From the NCBI GenBank assembly GCA_030524745.1, contig JAUNGC010000030.1, positions 1-47,477 on the forward strand: 47,477 nt of DNA, in the 5' to 3' direction. The notes under the pieces were generated by a model. The model worked only from the letters and a program-made list of their open reading frames with translations, was not told where the DNA came from and ran no database searches. The DNA is from Eubacteriales bacterium. Lineage in GTDB: Bacteria > Bacillota > Clostridia > Lachnospirales > Lachnospiraceae. Position 1 is the first letter of the stretch. Every line of letters starts with the position of its first letter. Positions 18,213 through 26,503 of the stretch are shown piece by piece. Made by a program: the position numbers and the translations under genes.

Positions 18213-18767
18213 TTAACAGTCATCATCCTTTAGAACATTATAAATATATCCTTCTGTTGCATTTTCACGATGAATAATCCTTCCCGGATTGCCAATCACT
18301 ATAGAATGATCCGGAACATCAAAGTTCACATACGCATTTGCCGCAATAAGAACATCATTCCCAATGTTCACATTTCCAACAATAACTGCATTCTTTCCTA
18401 TCCAGCAATAATTCCCAATTGTCGGGCGTCCCGCCCGTTTCCCCCTGATCTCAGCGCCGATCGTAACGCCAGGAGATATATCGATGTTTTCACCAATCTT
18501 ACCTGAGTTAACAATCACCCCTCCAGAGTGCATAATTCTAAACCCCTTCCCCAAACTCATTCTGGGATCCATTTCAATATGCGTTATGTGAGACAAATGA
18601 TAAAGCCTCGCTTTATAATAGGCACTTAATAAACCTCTGCTATTTTGGCACTTTCTGAAATAATACATATATTTCAGTTCCAACGGCTGCCATATTTTTT
18701 CTTTGAGGCTTCTTTTATTTCTCCCATAAAAACGATAAAAATCATAATCGTAGTCTCTTTTCCCCAT
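18213..18767 (-). CDS. Serine acetyltransferase-like hexapeptide (LbH) O-acetyltransferase
   Basis: About 184 residues of CysE fold. The active-site region is LGKGFRIMHSGGVIVNSG, followed by beta-helix repeats IGENIDISPGVTIGAEI, IGNYCWIGKNAVIVGN and IGNDVLIAANAYVNFDVP, ending GNPGRIIHRE plus a short tail. A TTG at 18791 opens the frame, but the ATG at 18767 has AAGGA 10 nt upstream and is preferred. It is one of five LbH acyltransferases in this operon and probably O-acetylates a sugar of the repeat unit. Which sugar, and whether all five are active together, cannot be told. Confidence 0.8.
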   Translation of the reverse strand: MGKRDYDYDFYRFYGRNKRSLKEKIWQPLELKYMYYFRKCQNSRGLLSAYYKARLYHLSHITHIEMDPRMSLGKGFRIMHSGGVIVNSGKIGENIDISPGVTIGAEIRGKRAGRPTIGNYCWIGKNAVIVGNVNIGNDVLIAANAYVNFDVPDHSIVIGNPGRIIHRENATEGYIYNVLKDDDC

Positions 18768-18798
18768 CCGTACCACTTCCTTATCTTTCAATATTTTT

Positions 18799-19680
18799 TC
18801 ATCTTGCTCTTATTTTTATATAACCCGTAAGCAGCACACCCGCCGGAAAAGCCAGCAAAGTTAGTCCCTTACACGGCGACTCTTTCCAAAAACATAGGTT
18901 TTTAGCAATCAAACTGCTGGAAACATAATGCACGCAATCGATAAATAACCTTTTCTCTGATTCCGGATACTGCATGCAGATTTTTCTCCAAAAGGCAAAT
19001 CCCTTTGGATTTTGCAAATACTGTCTGTACATTGTTCCACTGGAGCCGTCCGCCTGATACTCCACATTGCAGAGCACATCATCCAAGACGGCCAGCTTAT
19101 ATTGCTGATCAATCAGCCGGTATTTATAAGCCAGTGCAACATATTTTTCCCCTTCAAACACGGGATAGGGGGGGTATTGTTTTATGACATCCGTCCGATA
19201 AACCAGCTTTTTATCCCCCAAACCGCCTCCGGCATAATACCCTGTCAGAGTCGTTTCCAGCATTCCCTCCGGAAACCCGCTTCCAATAATCGTTCCTTCA
19301 AAGTCCGCATCCAGTCCGATAATTCCAGCGTAATTTCTTTTCCCGACCGCCTTCCATTTTTCGGAAATTTTGCGAACCGCGCCTTCCGCCAGCACATCGT
19401 CAGAATCAATACAAACATTCAATTCCGTAACAATATTTTCATACGCCACATTATGCGCCGTATGCATTCCGCCGTTTTCTTTATAAATATAGATAATTTC
19501 AAATCCGCTGTTCTGTTTCTTCCATTCCCGCACCAGTTCTGCGGTATTGTCCGTAGATCCGTCATCTATGATCATCCAGACAAAATCCTTGCAATCCTGT
19601 GCAATTAAAGACTCATATGTACGAGGTAAGGTATGCGCCCGGTTATAAGCCGGAGTGAATACTGTCAATAAAGGCATCAT
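18799..19680 (-). CDS. GT2 family glycosyltransferase
   Basis: A 293-residue GT2 enzyme of a shorter sub-branch. The N-terminus reads LTVFTPAYNRAHTLPRTYESL, with IIDDGSTDNTAELV and then the metal-binding IDSDD at about 91-95. The GGMHTAHNVA element replaces the NGGLSxARN of the other copies, a hallmark of this branch. The ATG at 19680 overlaps the upstream TGA (ATGA); a second ATG follows directly. It probably adds a different sugar or linkage from the long GT2 paralogues. Confidence 0.88.
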   Translation of the reverse strand: MMPLLTVFTPAYNRAHTLPRTYESLIAQDCKDFVWMIIDDGSTDNTAELVREWKKQNSGFEIIYIYKENGGMHTAHNVAYENIVTELNVCIDSDDVLAEGAVRKISEKWKAVGKRNYAGIIGLDADFEGTIIGSGFPEGMLETTLTGYYAGGGLGDKKLVYRTDVIKQYPPYPVFEGEKYVALAYKYRLIDQQYKLAVLDDVLCNVEYQADGSSGTMYRQYLQNPKGFAFWRKICMQYPESEKRLFIDCVHYVSSSLIAKNLCFWKESPCKGLTLLAFPAGVLLTGYIKIRAR

Positions 19681-20771
19681 TCTTTTTCTCCTGCAGCTTT
19701 TTCATAAAATTCCTGCAGCCATTTTGCATTTTCAGATATATCAAAGCCGCTTTCTTTTATTTCTTCATAGGTATCTCTGCGTTCCGCCTGTACCGACGCA
19801 GTTACAGCATCCGCCCATATCTTTACATCCGCCGAAAGCGGGACCTGCTGTACTAAATCAGTTTTTTTACATTCAATCGGCACTTTATCGGAAATCAGGC
19901 AGGGTAATCCAGACGCCTGTGCCTCAATGACCGTAACCGGCAGCCCTTCATATAATGACGGAAGCACAAAAACATCCATAATCTGCATTAGTTCAGCCAC
20001 ATCGTTTCTTGCGCCCAAAAACAGCACCGAATTCTGCAAACCTGACTTTTCCACTTTTTTTCTCACCGCTGTTTCTTCGTCGCCGTCACCCACAAGTAAA
20101 AGCCTGGCGTCAGGTATTCTGTTTTTTATTTCATAAAAAATATCAATCAAAAACGTGTGATTTTTCTGTGCCCGGAACCTTCCCACATGTCCAACGGTCA
20201 AATTGTCCTGCAGGCCAAATTGTGCGCGAAGTCTTCGTCTTCTCTGTTGATTCAGAGAATATGCCTTTGCATCAATTGCATTGGCCAGAATCCTGTAGGG
20301 ATGATTTCCAAACATCCATCCGCCCGCATCCTCGCTGCATGCAAACAGAGTTGTCGCTACTGCTGGAATCTTACTCTTATAAACCAGTTTCATAATATAT
20401 TTTAAATTTCTGTCCTGATTGCTGTTATGGCTGTGTGCAATGCGGACAGGTATCCCATGCATTTTAGCTGCCTTCAGGGGAACAGAACTCATACAATCCA
20501 AATGACTGTGTACAATCCGATATTCTTTATGCTCTTCGAAAAAGTTGTTCAATTCTTTGAGATAGGAAAAGCTAAAGGGATTTAAATATGGCAGCCTGTA
20601 AATTTTCCCTCCCAGCGCCTCAATTTCATCATCATAATCCGCACGTTCTAATCGATGAACCAGGAAATCAAACTGCATCTTTTCACGATCTATATGCCGG
20701 TAATAATTCATCAGCATTGTTTCCAGACCGCCCCTTCCCATATATGTAACTATCTGTAAAATTCTTTCCAT
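19677..20771 (-). CDS. GT4 family glycosyltransferase (EpsF-like)
   Basis: A 364-residue retaining GT-B enzyme. It begins MERILQIVTYMGRGGLETML, the glycine-rich acceptor loop of the EpsF/CapM-like group. Then come IVHSHLDCMSSVPLKAAK and IRIAHSHN-like elements, VGHVGRFRAQKNH at the donor domain and the E-x7-E region YEGLPVTVIEAQASGLP. It follows the EpsG-type polymerase gene by 10 nt. In Bacillota loci this branch commonly sits beside epsG. Its donor is unknown. Confidence 0.88.
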   Translation of the reverse strand: MERILQIVTYMGRGGLETMLMNYYRHIDREKMQFDFLVHRLERADYDDEIEALGGKIYRLPYLNPFSFSYLKELNNFFEEHKEYRIVHSHLDCMSSVPLKAAKMHGIPVRIAHSHNSNQDRNLKYIMKLVYKSKIPAVATTLFACSEDAGGWMFGNHPYRILANAIDAKAYSLNQQRRRRLRAQFGLQDNLTVGHVGRFRAQKNHTFLIDIFYEIKNRIPDARLLLVGDGDEETAVRKKVEKSGLQNSVLFLGARNDVAELMQIMDVFVLPSLYEGLPVTVIEAQASGLPCLISDKVPIECKKTDLVQQVPLSADVKIWADAVTASVQAERRDTYEEIKESGFDISENAKWLQEFYEKAAGEKE

Positions 20772-20781
20772 ATTTCAATCC

Positions 20782-21873
20782 TTAAAACAGCCCGTAAGTC
20801 AAATGCATCTGATAGTAGTAAAACATTAAATATGCGCAAACCATCCCGATATACACCATTCTTTTGCTCTCCCGCGTGAATAAATTCTCAATTTCCCAGG
20901 GAAGCAAAATATATCCGTACAAACTAACATAAATCGGAAGCCTGCCAATGAATATACCGCTGGTCACCATAGACACAAGGTAAAGTCCCATTGAAATGAT
21001 GGACATGTTCGTGCAGAAATTAACTAACTCGTTTTCGGATTCCCGGATTCTCCCTTTCCCAAGAAATGATAAGAGCGCCGGAATAGAATAAACAAGCACA
21101 CGGAATGGATTTGTCCCGTCGTCTTCCCATGACGTATAATCGCTAACCACATTTGCATACTGCGTATTCGCCAATGAATCATCCAGAAAGTCCGTAAACC
21201 TTTCAACAAAAAGTACCGCAAGAATTACCAGGATAATAAAGAAGATGGTTCTCTTATTCCACGCCTTGCCCTGCGCAATCAGTACAAACGGAATCATTAG
21301 CAGGGCGGACTGGTGAAACGTGGATGCAAGTAAGATCACAAAAAGCAGCGCAATGTATTTTCTGCTGAGCATCAATGACGTCCCCGCTAAAATAATCGTC
21401 ACCGCCAGAAATTGTCTGATCCCATTGTACATCCATGATATGAAATCGGATGACACGACGAACAGAAAAATCGATATCGCATAATTATAGGAATACTTGC
21501 GAAAAAAGTCTACTACCAATATCCCCTGTATCACTGCTATAATCATCAGAAATACCGAAGCATTATCGCCAATGATCTTCTTGATAATAATCGAAAAGAC
21601 TGAAACCCCCCAGTCCTTTCCTGCCAGCAATTCCAACGACAAAACATCGGGCGTATTCAAAAATCCTTTCATGTATGCATTTGTATCGCCGATATATATT
21701 GTTCTGTTTCCCGCCATTAAAATGACCGGCAAAAACATTACAAATGCAAACCACCAGGAAAGCCGATACTCTTTCTGACCGCCTATCATTTCTACTTTTG
21801 AAAATATGCCGGAGCCTGCTATTACAGACATAACTCCGATCCATATTAAAATCAGAATATATTGTGAAAACAT
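20782..21873 (-). CDS. EpsG-family polysaccharide polymerase (Wzy)
   Basis: A 363-residue polytopic membrane protein with some ten to twelve hydrophobic helices. The signature region reads ISWMYNGIRQFLAVTIILAG, followed by ASTFHQSALLMIPF, both diagnostic of the EpsG/Wzy family. It also carries GNRTIYIGDTNAY early on, an outer loop typical of the family. Wzy proteins join repeat units on undecaprenyl pyrophosphate at the outer membrane face. It is the second gene of the operon, between a GT4 and the EpsF-like GT4, and pairs with the flippase at 10201-11712. Confidence 0.9.
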   Translation of the reverse strand: MFSQYILILIWIGVMSVIAGSGIFSKVEMIGGQKEYRLSWWFAFVMFLPVILMAGNRTIYIGDTNAYMKGFLNTPDVLSLELLAGKDWGVSVFSIIIKKIIGDNASVFLMIIAVIQGILVVDFFRKYSYNYAISIFLFVVSSDFISWMYNGIRQFLAVTIILAGTSLMLSRKYIALLFVILLASTFHQSALLMIPFVLIAQGKAWNKRTIFFIILVILAVLFVERFTDFLDDSLANTQYANVVSDYTSWEDDGTNPFRVLVYSIPALLSFLGKGRIRESENELVNFCTNMSIISMGLYLVSMVTSGIFIGRLPIYVSLYGYILLPWEIENLFTRESKRMVYIGMVCAYLMFYYYQMHLTYGLF

Positions 21874-21920
21874 TTTATCTCTTTTGCCCTTCTTTAAGTC
21901 CAGCCAGCAACGATTCCTTA

Positions 21921-23027
21921 TCAGCTTCCTTTTCGCAGAATCGCTTCCACCGTCTTCTCCACAACCTTGTCCTTCCCGAACTCATGCTCCATCTTTTCTC
22001 TTGCAAAGATTCCCATTTCCTTTTGCTCTGCGTTCGGTAGTTCCATAAACAGTTTCATCTTCCGGTAAAGATCCACCGCATCCCGCGGCACCGTCAGAAA
22101 ACCGGTTCTGCCGTCCACAACGCTCTCCCTGCATCCCGGAATATTGGTTGCAATGACCGGGCGGCCTGTGGCGGAAGCTTCCAGAATGGTGTTCGCCATG
22201 CCTTCATGCCAGGAAGGCAGAACCAGACAGTTCGCTGCTTTCAGGAAAGGGCGCACATCTTTCTGCAGGCCGTGATAAACAATGATTTTCCGGTCCGCCA
22301 ACTCCTGCACTTTTTCCCTATAGTCATCTTCCAACGGTCCCACAATATGTACTTCCGTCTTCGCGCCCTCGCTTTGCAGGCGGGACGCCGCCTCAAAGAG
22401 TTCCTCCACGCCTTTTTCCTTCATCACGCGGCCGACGAAAACGAACTTCGTGGTTTCCTGTCTTGGAAATTCTGCATAACCAAACTCATCCAGATTGACG
22501 CCCGCCCCCGGAAGCAGACAGGTCTTCTCTTCCGTAATCATCCGCCCGCTGATAAAAAACTGCCGGTTGGAGTCATTTTCAAAGAACACCGTCTTTACCC
22601 GCCGGAAGGCTGCTCTGTAAAGCCGTACTGCAAACGGTGCTAATACAGACTTTTCAAATGCAGTCCCCAGTCCGGTCACATTGGCGCAATAAGGAATCTT
22701 CATCAGACTGCATAAAAAGCCGGCATAGATATTTGGCTTTATGGAATAGGTCACAACGATATCCGGTTTCTCCTGTTTCAAAAGTTGTCTGTAGTTCAAT
22801 ATCAGTTTCAACTCATGAAACGGATTCATCCCTCTGCGATGCATCTCCACATTAATCAGCCGGCATCCCATATCAATAAAATGCTGGGAAAAATCAATTT
22901 CTCCCAGTACCTCATCCTCCAGCGGCAGCATCATGACAACTTCACAGTTCCCGCAAAGCTTCCTGACAAGTTCTTTTCTGAATTTATAAAACATAAACAG
23001 ATTATTTGTGATTAATACAACCTTCAT
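21921..23027 (-). CDS. GT4 family glycosyltransferase, first gene of the operon
   Basis: A 368-residue GT-B enzyme starting KVVLITNNLFMFYKFRKELV. The acceptor domain has DIVVTYSIKPNIYAG and NVTGLGTAFEK, the pattern of the PglA/CapM-like branch that adds the second sugar to an undecaprenyl-linked sugar. The donor domain carries FVFVGRVMKEKGVEELF and the E-x7-E region HEGMANTILEASATGRP. The ATG at 23027 has AGGAG 9 nt upstream and follows the operon promoter by about 36 nt. This branch often neighbours the initiating sugar-phosphate transferase, but here that enzyme is encoded 20 kb away, at 43451-44188. Confidence 0.9.
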   Translation of the reverse strand: MKVVLITNNLFMFYKFRKELVRKLCGNCEVVMMLPLEDEVLGEIDFSQHFIDMGCRLINVEMHRRGMNPFHELKLILNYRQLLKQEKPDIVVTYSIKPNIYAGFLCSLMKIPYCANVTGLGTAFEKSVLAPFAVRLYRAAFRRVKTVFFENDSNRQFFISGRMITEEKTCLLPGAGVNLDEFGYAEFPRQETTKFVFVGRVMKEKGVEELFEAASRLQSEGAKTEVHIVGPLEDDYREKVQELADRKIIVYHGLQKDVRPFLKAANCLVLPSWHEGMANTILEASATGRPVIATNIPGCRESVVDGRTGFLTVPRDAVDLYRKMKLFMELPNAEQKEMGIFAREKMEHEFGKDKVVEKTVEAILRKGS

Positions 23028-23424
23028 GTCATAACTCTCCTACCCTTAAGGGCCTTCATAACCCGAAGTATTATATCACATTTACAATAATAAATAAATA
23101 TCCAATTGCTATAAGTCTGACAACCTGCACAGATCATTTTACTTTCCAATGTGACTTTGTTTCCGCTCATATCATTGCATATTTATCTGAATATTTTTTA
23201 GTTTTTCCCAATATTATCTGTATAATTAAATAAAAATCTGAATATTTGCTGAATTCCGAAAATTCCGACTTATTTGCTTATAATCATTTTATATTTCAAT
23301 TTTAAATATATTTTATTCTTATTATCTGATATTTATATAAATTATCAGAAATCTATGCTCAGACAGGTCACCGGGCGGCATATGCAACAGTAGTTCCGCT
23401 TTACAGCTTTACGGAAAATAAGTC
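23028..23424. other. AT-rich intergenic region upstream of the polysaccharide operon
   Basis: No credible gene lies here on either strand. The stretch is very AT-rich. It carries the operon promoter near 23070-23098, a 23-bp dyad (CTGATA, 11-nt AT spacer, TATCAG) at 23326-23348, and two AATTCCGA-like direct repeats around 23252-23268. The defence operon's terminator bounds it on the right. The dyad could be an operator or merely AT-rich chance symmetry. Confidence 0.6.
23070..23098 (-). promoter_or_regulatory. Candidate extended -10 promoter of the polysaccharide operon
   Basis: On the minus strand the sequence TGATATAAT (23070-23078) is a perfect -10 hexamer with the TGn extension. The -35 position 17 nt upstream is only TTTATT, as is usual for extended -10 promoters. 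Transcription would begin near 23063, about 36 nt before the GT4 start. The leader contains the perfect palindrome CCCTTAAGGG (23042-23051) next to the ribosome site. Confidence 0.5.
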
Positions 23425-23461
23425 AAAAAGACGGACATCGTTCTTTCAAACGCGCCCGTCT
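23425..23461 (-). terminator. Intrinsic terminator of the RADAR-like operon
   Basis: On the minus strand AGACGGGC pairs with GTCCGTCT (8 bp, one G-U), and an inner CGTT pairs with AACG around a six-base loop. The hairpin runs directly into TTTTTGAC. It lies about 80 nt after the stop of the deaminase gene and should insulate the polysaccharide promoter from read-through. Confidence 0.8.
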
Positions 23462-23542
23462 CTTTCTTCCACAGTCTATTCCCTTTTCAAACCACAAGAT
23501 GCTTTTACACAAAGATTTTTGTTCATTTTTATCGCCTCAGTA

Positions 23543-26503
23543 TCACCTGAGTTCATCCAGAATCCGGCTGATCTCATAAAGCATCTGCCGGCCGCTTTTT
23601 TCTTTTTGGATGAAACTGGCATTCAGGCCGTTCTGCCGGATTTTATCGATCCATTCCAGCACGTCCTCCCGGGCGCAGCCGCTGTGTTCGCTGGCATAAT
23701 AAACATAGGCCAGTTCGTTCTCCACGTTCGTCTGAAACACGGCAGGATCATCCGAATTGATGGTGACCATCACATGATGTCCGCCATTATCCCTTCCCCT
23801 TATCGCATTCATGCGGAAAACAGGATGTTCCCGGAAATCATCGAAATCCCCGATCGTAATATTGGAAGTCGGGTTGGTCTCCACATAGATTCCTTTTCGC
23901 TCTACTTTCTCAAGTAAGTGTTCCTGCAGTATTTCGTATGCGGCAATTTCATTTTCCGGCACCGTGACCAGCATCACCTTCTTATACCTCTCTTCAAAAA
24001 CCGGGCAGTAATTTGTGCACAGAAGCTTATCTGCGGACCAGCCTGTTGCCGTCATTTTACATGCTTTCCCGCTGTAATAGCAGAAAAAGCTTTCTTCCTC
24101 CTGCTCCTCCCGTTTTCCGGCTTCTTTCGGAAATTTATCGCACTCCCTTTCCATCACTCTCTTATGATTCAGAAAAAATTTTTTCTGATAGGCTTCATAC
24201 AGCATGCGTATCGTAATGCTCTCCGCACACCTGTAAATTTTTTCCGCAATTTTCATGATCTGCTCTTCCAGCTTTTCAAGCTGAACCGGCAGCAAAATGC
24301 CGTCATACACATTCTTTCCCCACACCCAAAGCAGGTTCTCCATATGCTCCTGCGCAGGCAATGCGACCACCTCATTTTCGTGCGCCCATTTCCTGATGTC
24401 AATTCCAAGGGCGATCGCATGCCCCAAGCGGTCGCCCGGCTTATAGTAAAAATGTTCTATCACTTCATCCATATGCCGCAGGCCCGAGAGGACATGGCGG
24501 AAATCCTCTCCCACATGATATGTAAATCCGACATTCTGAATATTATAGTATTTCTGCCGCGACGCGCTTTCCATTGCGATCGGCTTTGTCGTCCTTCTGG
24601 ATCTCATCTGCGTATAGGCGGGCGCAAACATCCACGGTTCCATTGCGTTTTCATCTGACGCGGCGTCGATTCCGACAATGTACTCCGCCAGACCCGGAAT
24701 CGAACTCCGCAGTTCTTCAATTACGACCGAGACATTCACCATATGCTGCCGCACAATCAGTCCGTGATTGGAATATTGCAGATGATCTCCCTGAATTTCC
24801 CGCCAGCAGAAATATCCCGACGTGTTATCCAGCAATTCCCTTTTCAGAAAATGGTATACAATTCCAAGCGTCGGCACCTGGCCGGAGGCGCCGCTTCCGA
24901 ACAGCGTCTCCGCTTTTTTGCACAAACGCAGATAGGAAAATTCCATTGTACCCGTTTCCTTTTTTTCTTCCAGCAAAAGCCGTTTTGCTTCCTGCACGCC
25001 GATCATCGTTTCCAGAATATATCTCCGGTATACCGAAAAAATTCTGCGAAGCTGCTTCGATAGCTGCTCCCGGATGTCGTCTCTGCACTGATCCAACTGA
25101 AAGCAGTCCATCTCCCCCTTGTTTACAGCAGGGGAAATTCTGATCTCCAGCTTCTTCAAAGCCGTTATTTTGGCCTGAGCCCGGAACACTTCCAGCATTG
25201 CGCCCTCCGGCCCGACAGATTTCTTAAACATTTGGGAGGAAGCGGAATAAAAGTTCTGGAAATAGCGCAGTCCCCTGACCCCATACCGCTGCTGGCTTTT
25301 TTGAAAAAGAGCATTTTTGATTCTTAAATATTGAAGAAATAAATGCGCGAATTCCGTGTCCTGATAAGAACTCCGGATATACCGGCAGCAAAAATAGAGC
25401 AGTATAAATTCCGACGATGTTTTTAATTCCGCATATTCTTCATAAACGGTTTCCAAAAGAAAATCGTAATCCAGTTCCGCATGCGCCGGATTAAAGCGCC
25501 TGACCAGCATTTCCAGAATACCATACAGATTTTCTTTCGCTTCAAAGGCTCCGCAGTCCATCTCCTCCAGGATTTCCACAATTTGCTTATGCTCTTTTGT
25601 TCCGGCCGTCTTTGCCAGCCAATCCCAGAAGTGCGCCGCGCCGTCCGCCTTCGTGTTTCCGTTATCCCGCAGAAATGCCGCCGCAAGACACCTGAAAATT
25701 GCCGCCTGCATCACTCTGACCTCTTCTCTTTTCAGGCGCTCCGCTTTCCTCTTTTTCTCACACAATCCGGACGGATTGACCTCGTAAAGCCAGGCCGTCA
25801 CATAATCAAACCCCACATTAAAATGAAGATGATTTTCCGCAATTCCCTTTTCCAGAACCTTTACCAGCAGTTTATCCGCCAGGGAGATAAAGGGGGCCTG
25901 TTCATAGAGCGCTTCTATTTCCATCCCGCTTTGAACGGCGAATGATACGATGTAAATATCGGGCACCGTGAAGCGGCACAGCAAATTCCATATTTCCACC
26001 TTGTCAAACACATGAGGCATTGAAAAAATATCCCGGTCTTCAAAACTGCCGTTATTCCATGTCCGGATGGCAGCGGTCCCATCCCTGTAAGTAATCATGG
26101 AGTCCGCAATTCTCTCCAGATTTTTCAGATAGAAAAGCGCAATCCACTCTCTTAGCCGTCCATTGACGTTCTCCGTCCTCTGCCTTTCCCGCAATCCTTC
26201 CGTCAACTCTCTCATCCGCTGCGTGGGATAATACAATTCGCACAACTGCAGCAAGTCGTCATAAGATTTAATTCTGCCTTCGTTTTTCTTTTCCAGATAA
26301 TGCTGCAGTTGGTTGCATGCCTGTTGATATTTTGCAAATTGCTTATCCCTGGCGTCCATGGACGCCAGATCATTCTGATGGAACTGCCGAAACGTGTCAT
26401 ATTCCGTAAACTTCTGCAGCAGCCAGTCTTCTTTTCCCAGCGACGGATCGCCAAACGGGAACAGCAGCACTGACAAAATCTGATTAATACGAAATCTGTT
26501 CAT
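23543..26503 (-). CDS. rdrB: RdrB-like adenosine deaminase of a RADAR anti-phage system
   Basis: A 986-residue protein carrying the dispersed adenosine-deaminase signature. It has ENHLHFN with His225 and His227, YHVGED with His663 and Glu666, DRLGHA with His695, PTSN at 878-881 and NSDDP with Asp918 and Asp919. These are the zinc ligands and catalytic residues of the family, all present. A 220-residue N-terminal extension and two large insertions make it far longer than housekeeping deaminases (about 340 residues). RdrB proteins share this build, form large shells and deaminate adenosine in RNA or ATP during phage infection. The ATG at 26503 has GGGAG 6 nt upstream and overlaps the ATPase gene by 20 bp, implying coupled translation. 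An insertion has four cysteines (808, 815, 829, 833), a possible zinc knuckle. Confidence 0.85.
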   Translation of the reverse strand: MNRFRINQILSVLLFPFGDPSLGKEDWLLQKFTEYDTFRQFHQNDLASMDARDKQFAKYQQACNQLQHYLEKKNEGRIKSYDDLLQLCELYYPTQRMRELTEGLRERQRTENVNGRLREWIALFYLKNLERIADSMITYRDGTAAIRTWNNGSFEDRDIFSMPHVFDKVEIWNLLCRFTVPDIYIVSFAVQSGMEIEALYEQAPFISLADKLLVKVLEKGIAENHLHFNVGFDYVTAWLYEVNPSGLCEKKRKAERLKREEVRVMQAAIFRCLAAAFLRDNGNTKADGAAHFWDWLAKTAGTKEHKQIVEILEEMDCGAFEAKENLYGILEMLVRRFNPAHAELDYDFLLETVYEEYAELKTSSEFILLYFCCRYIRSSYQDTEFAHLFLQYLRIKNALFQKSQQRYGVRGLRYFQNFYSASSQMFKKSVGPEGAMLEVFRAQAKITALKKLEIRISPAVNKGEMDCFQLDQCRDDIREQLSKQLRRIFSVYRRYILETMIGVQEAKRLLLEEKKETGTMEFSYLRLCKKAETLFGSGASGQVPTLGIVYHFLKRELLDNTSGYFCWREIQGDHLQYSNHGLIVRQHMVNVSVVIEELRSSIPGLAEYIVGIDAASDENAMEPWMFAPAYTQMRSRRTTKPIAMESASRQKYYNIQNVGFTYHVGEDFRHVLSGLRHMDEVIEHFYYKPGDRLGHAIALGIDIRKWAHENEVVALPAQEHMENLLWVWGKNVYDGILLPVQLEKLEEQIMKIAEKIYRCAESITIRMLYEAYQKKFFLNHKRVMERECDKFPKEAGKREEQEEESFFCYYSGKACKMTATGWSADKLLCTNYCPVFEERYKKVMLVTVPENEIAAYEILQEHLLEKVERKGIYVETNPTSNITIGDFDDFREHPVFRMNAIRGRDNGGHHVMVTINSDDPAVFQTNVENELAYVYYASEHSGCAREDVLEWIDKIRQNGLNASFIQKEKSGRQMLYEISRILDELR

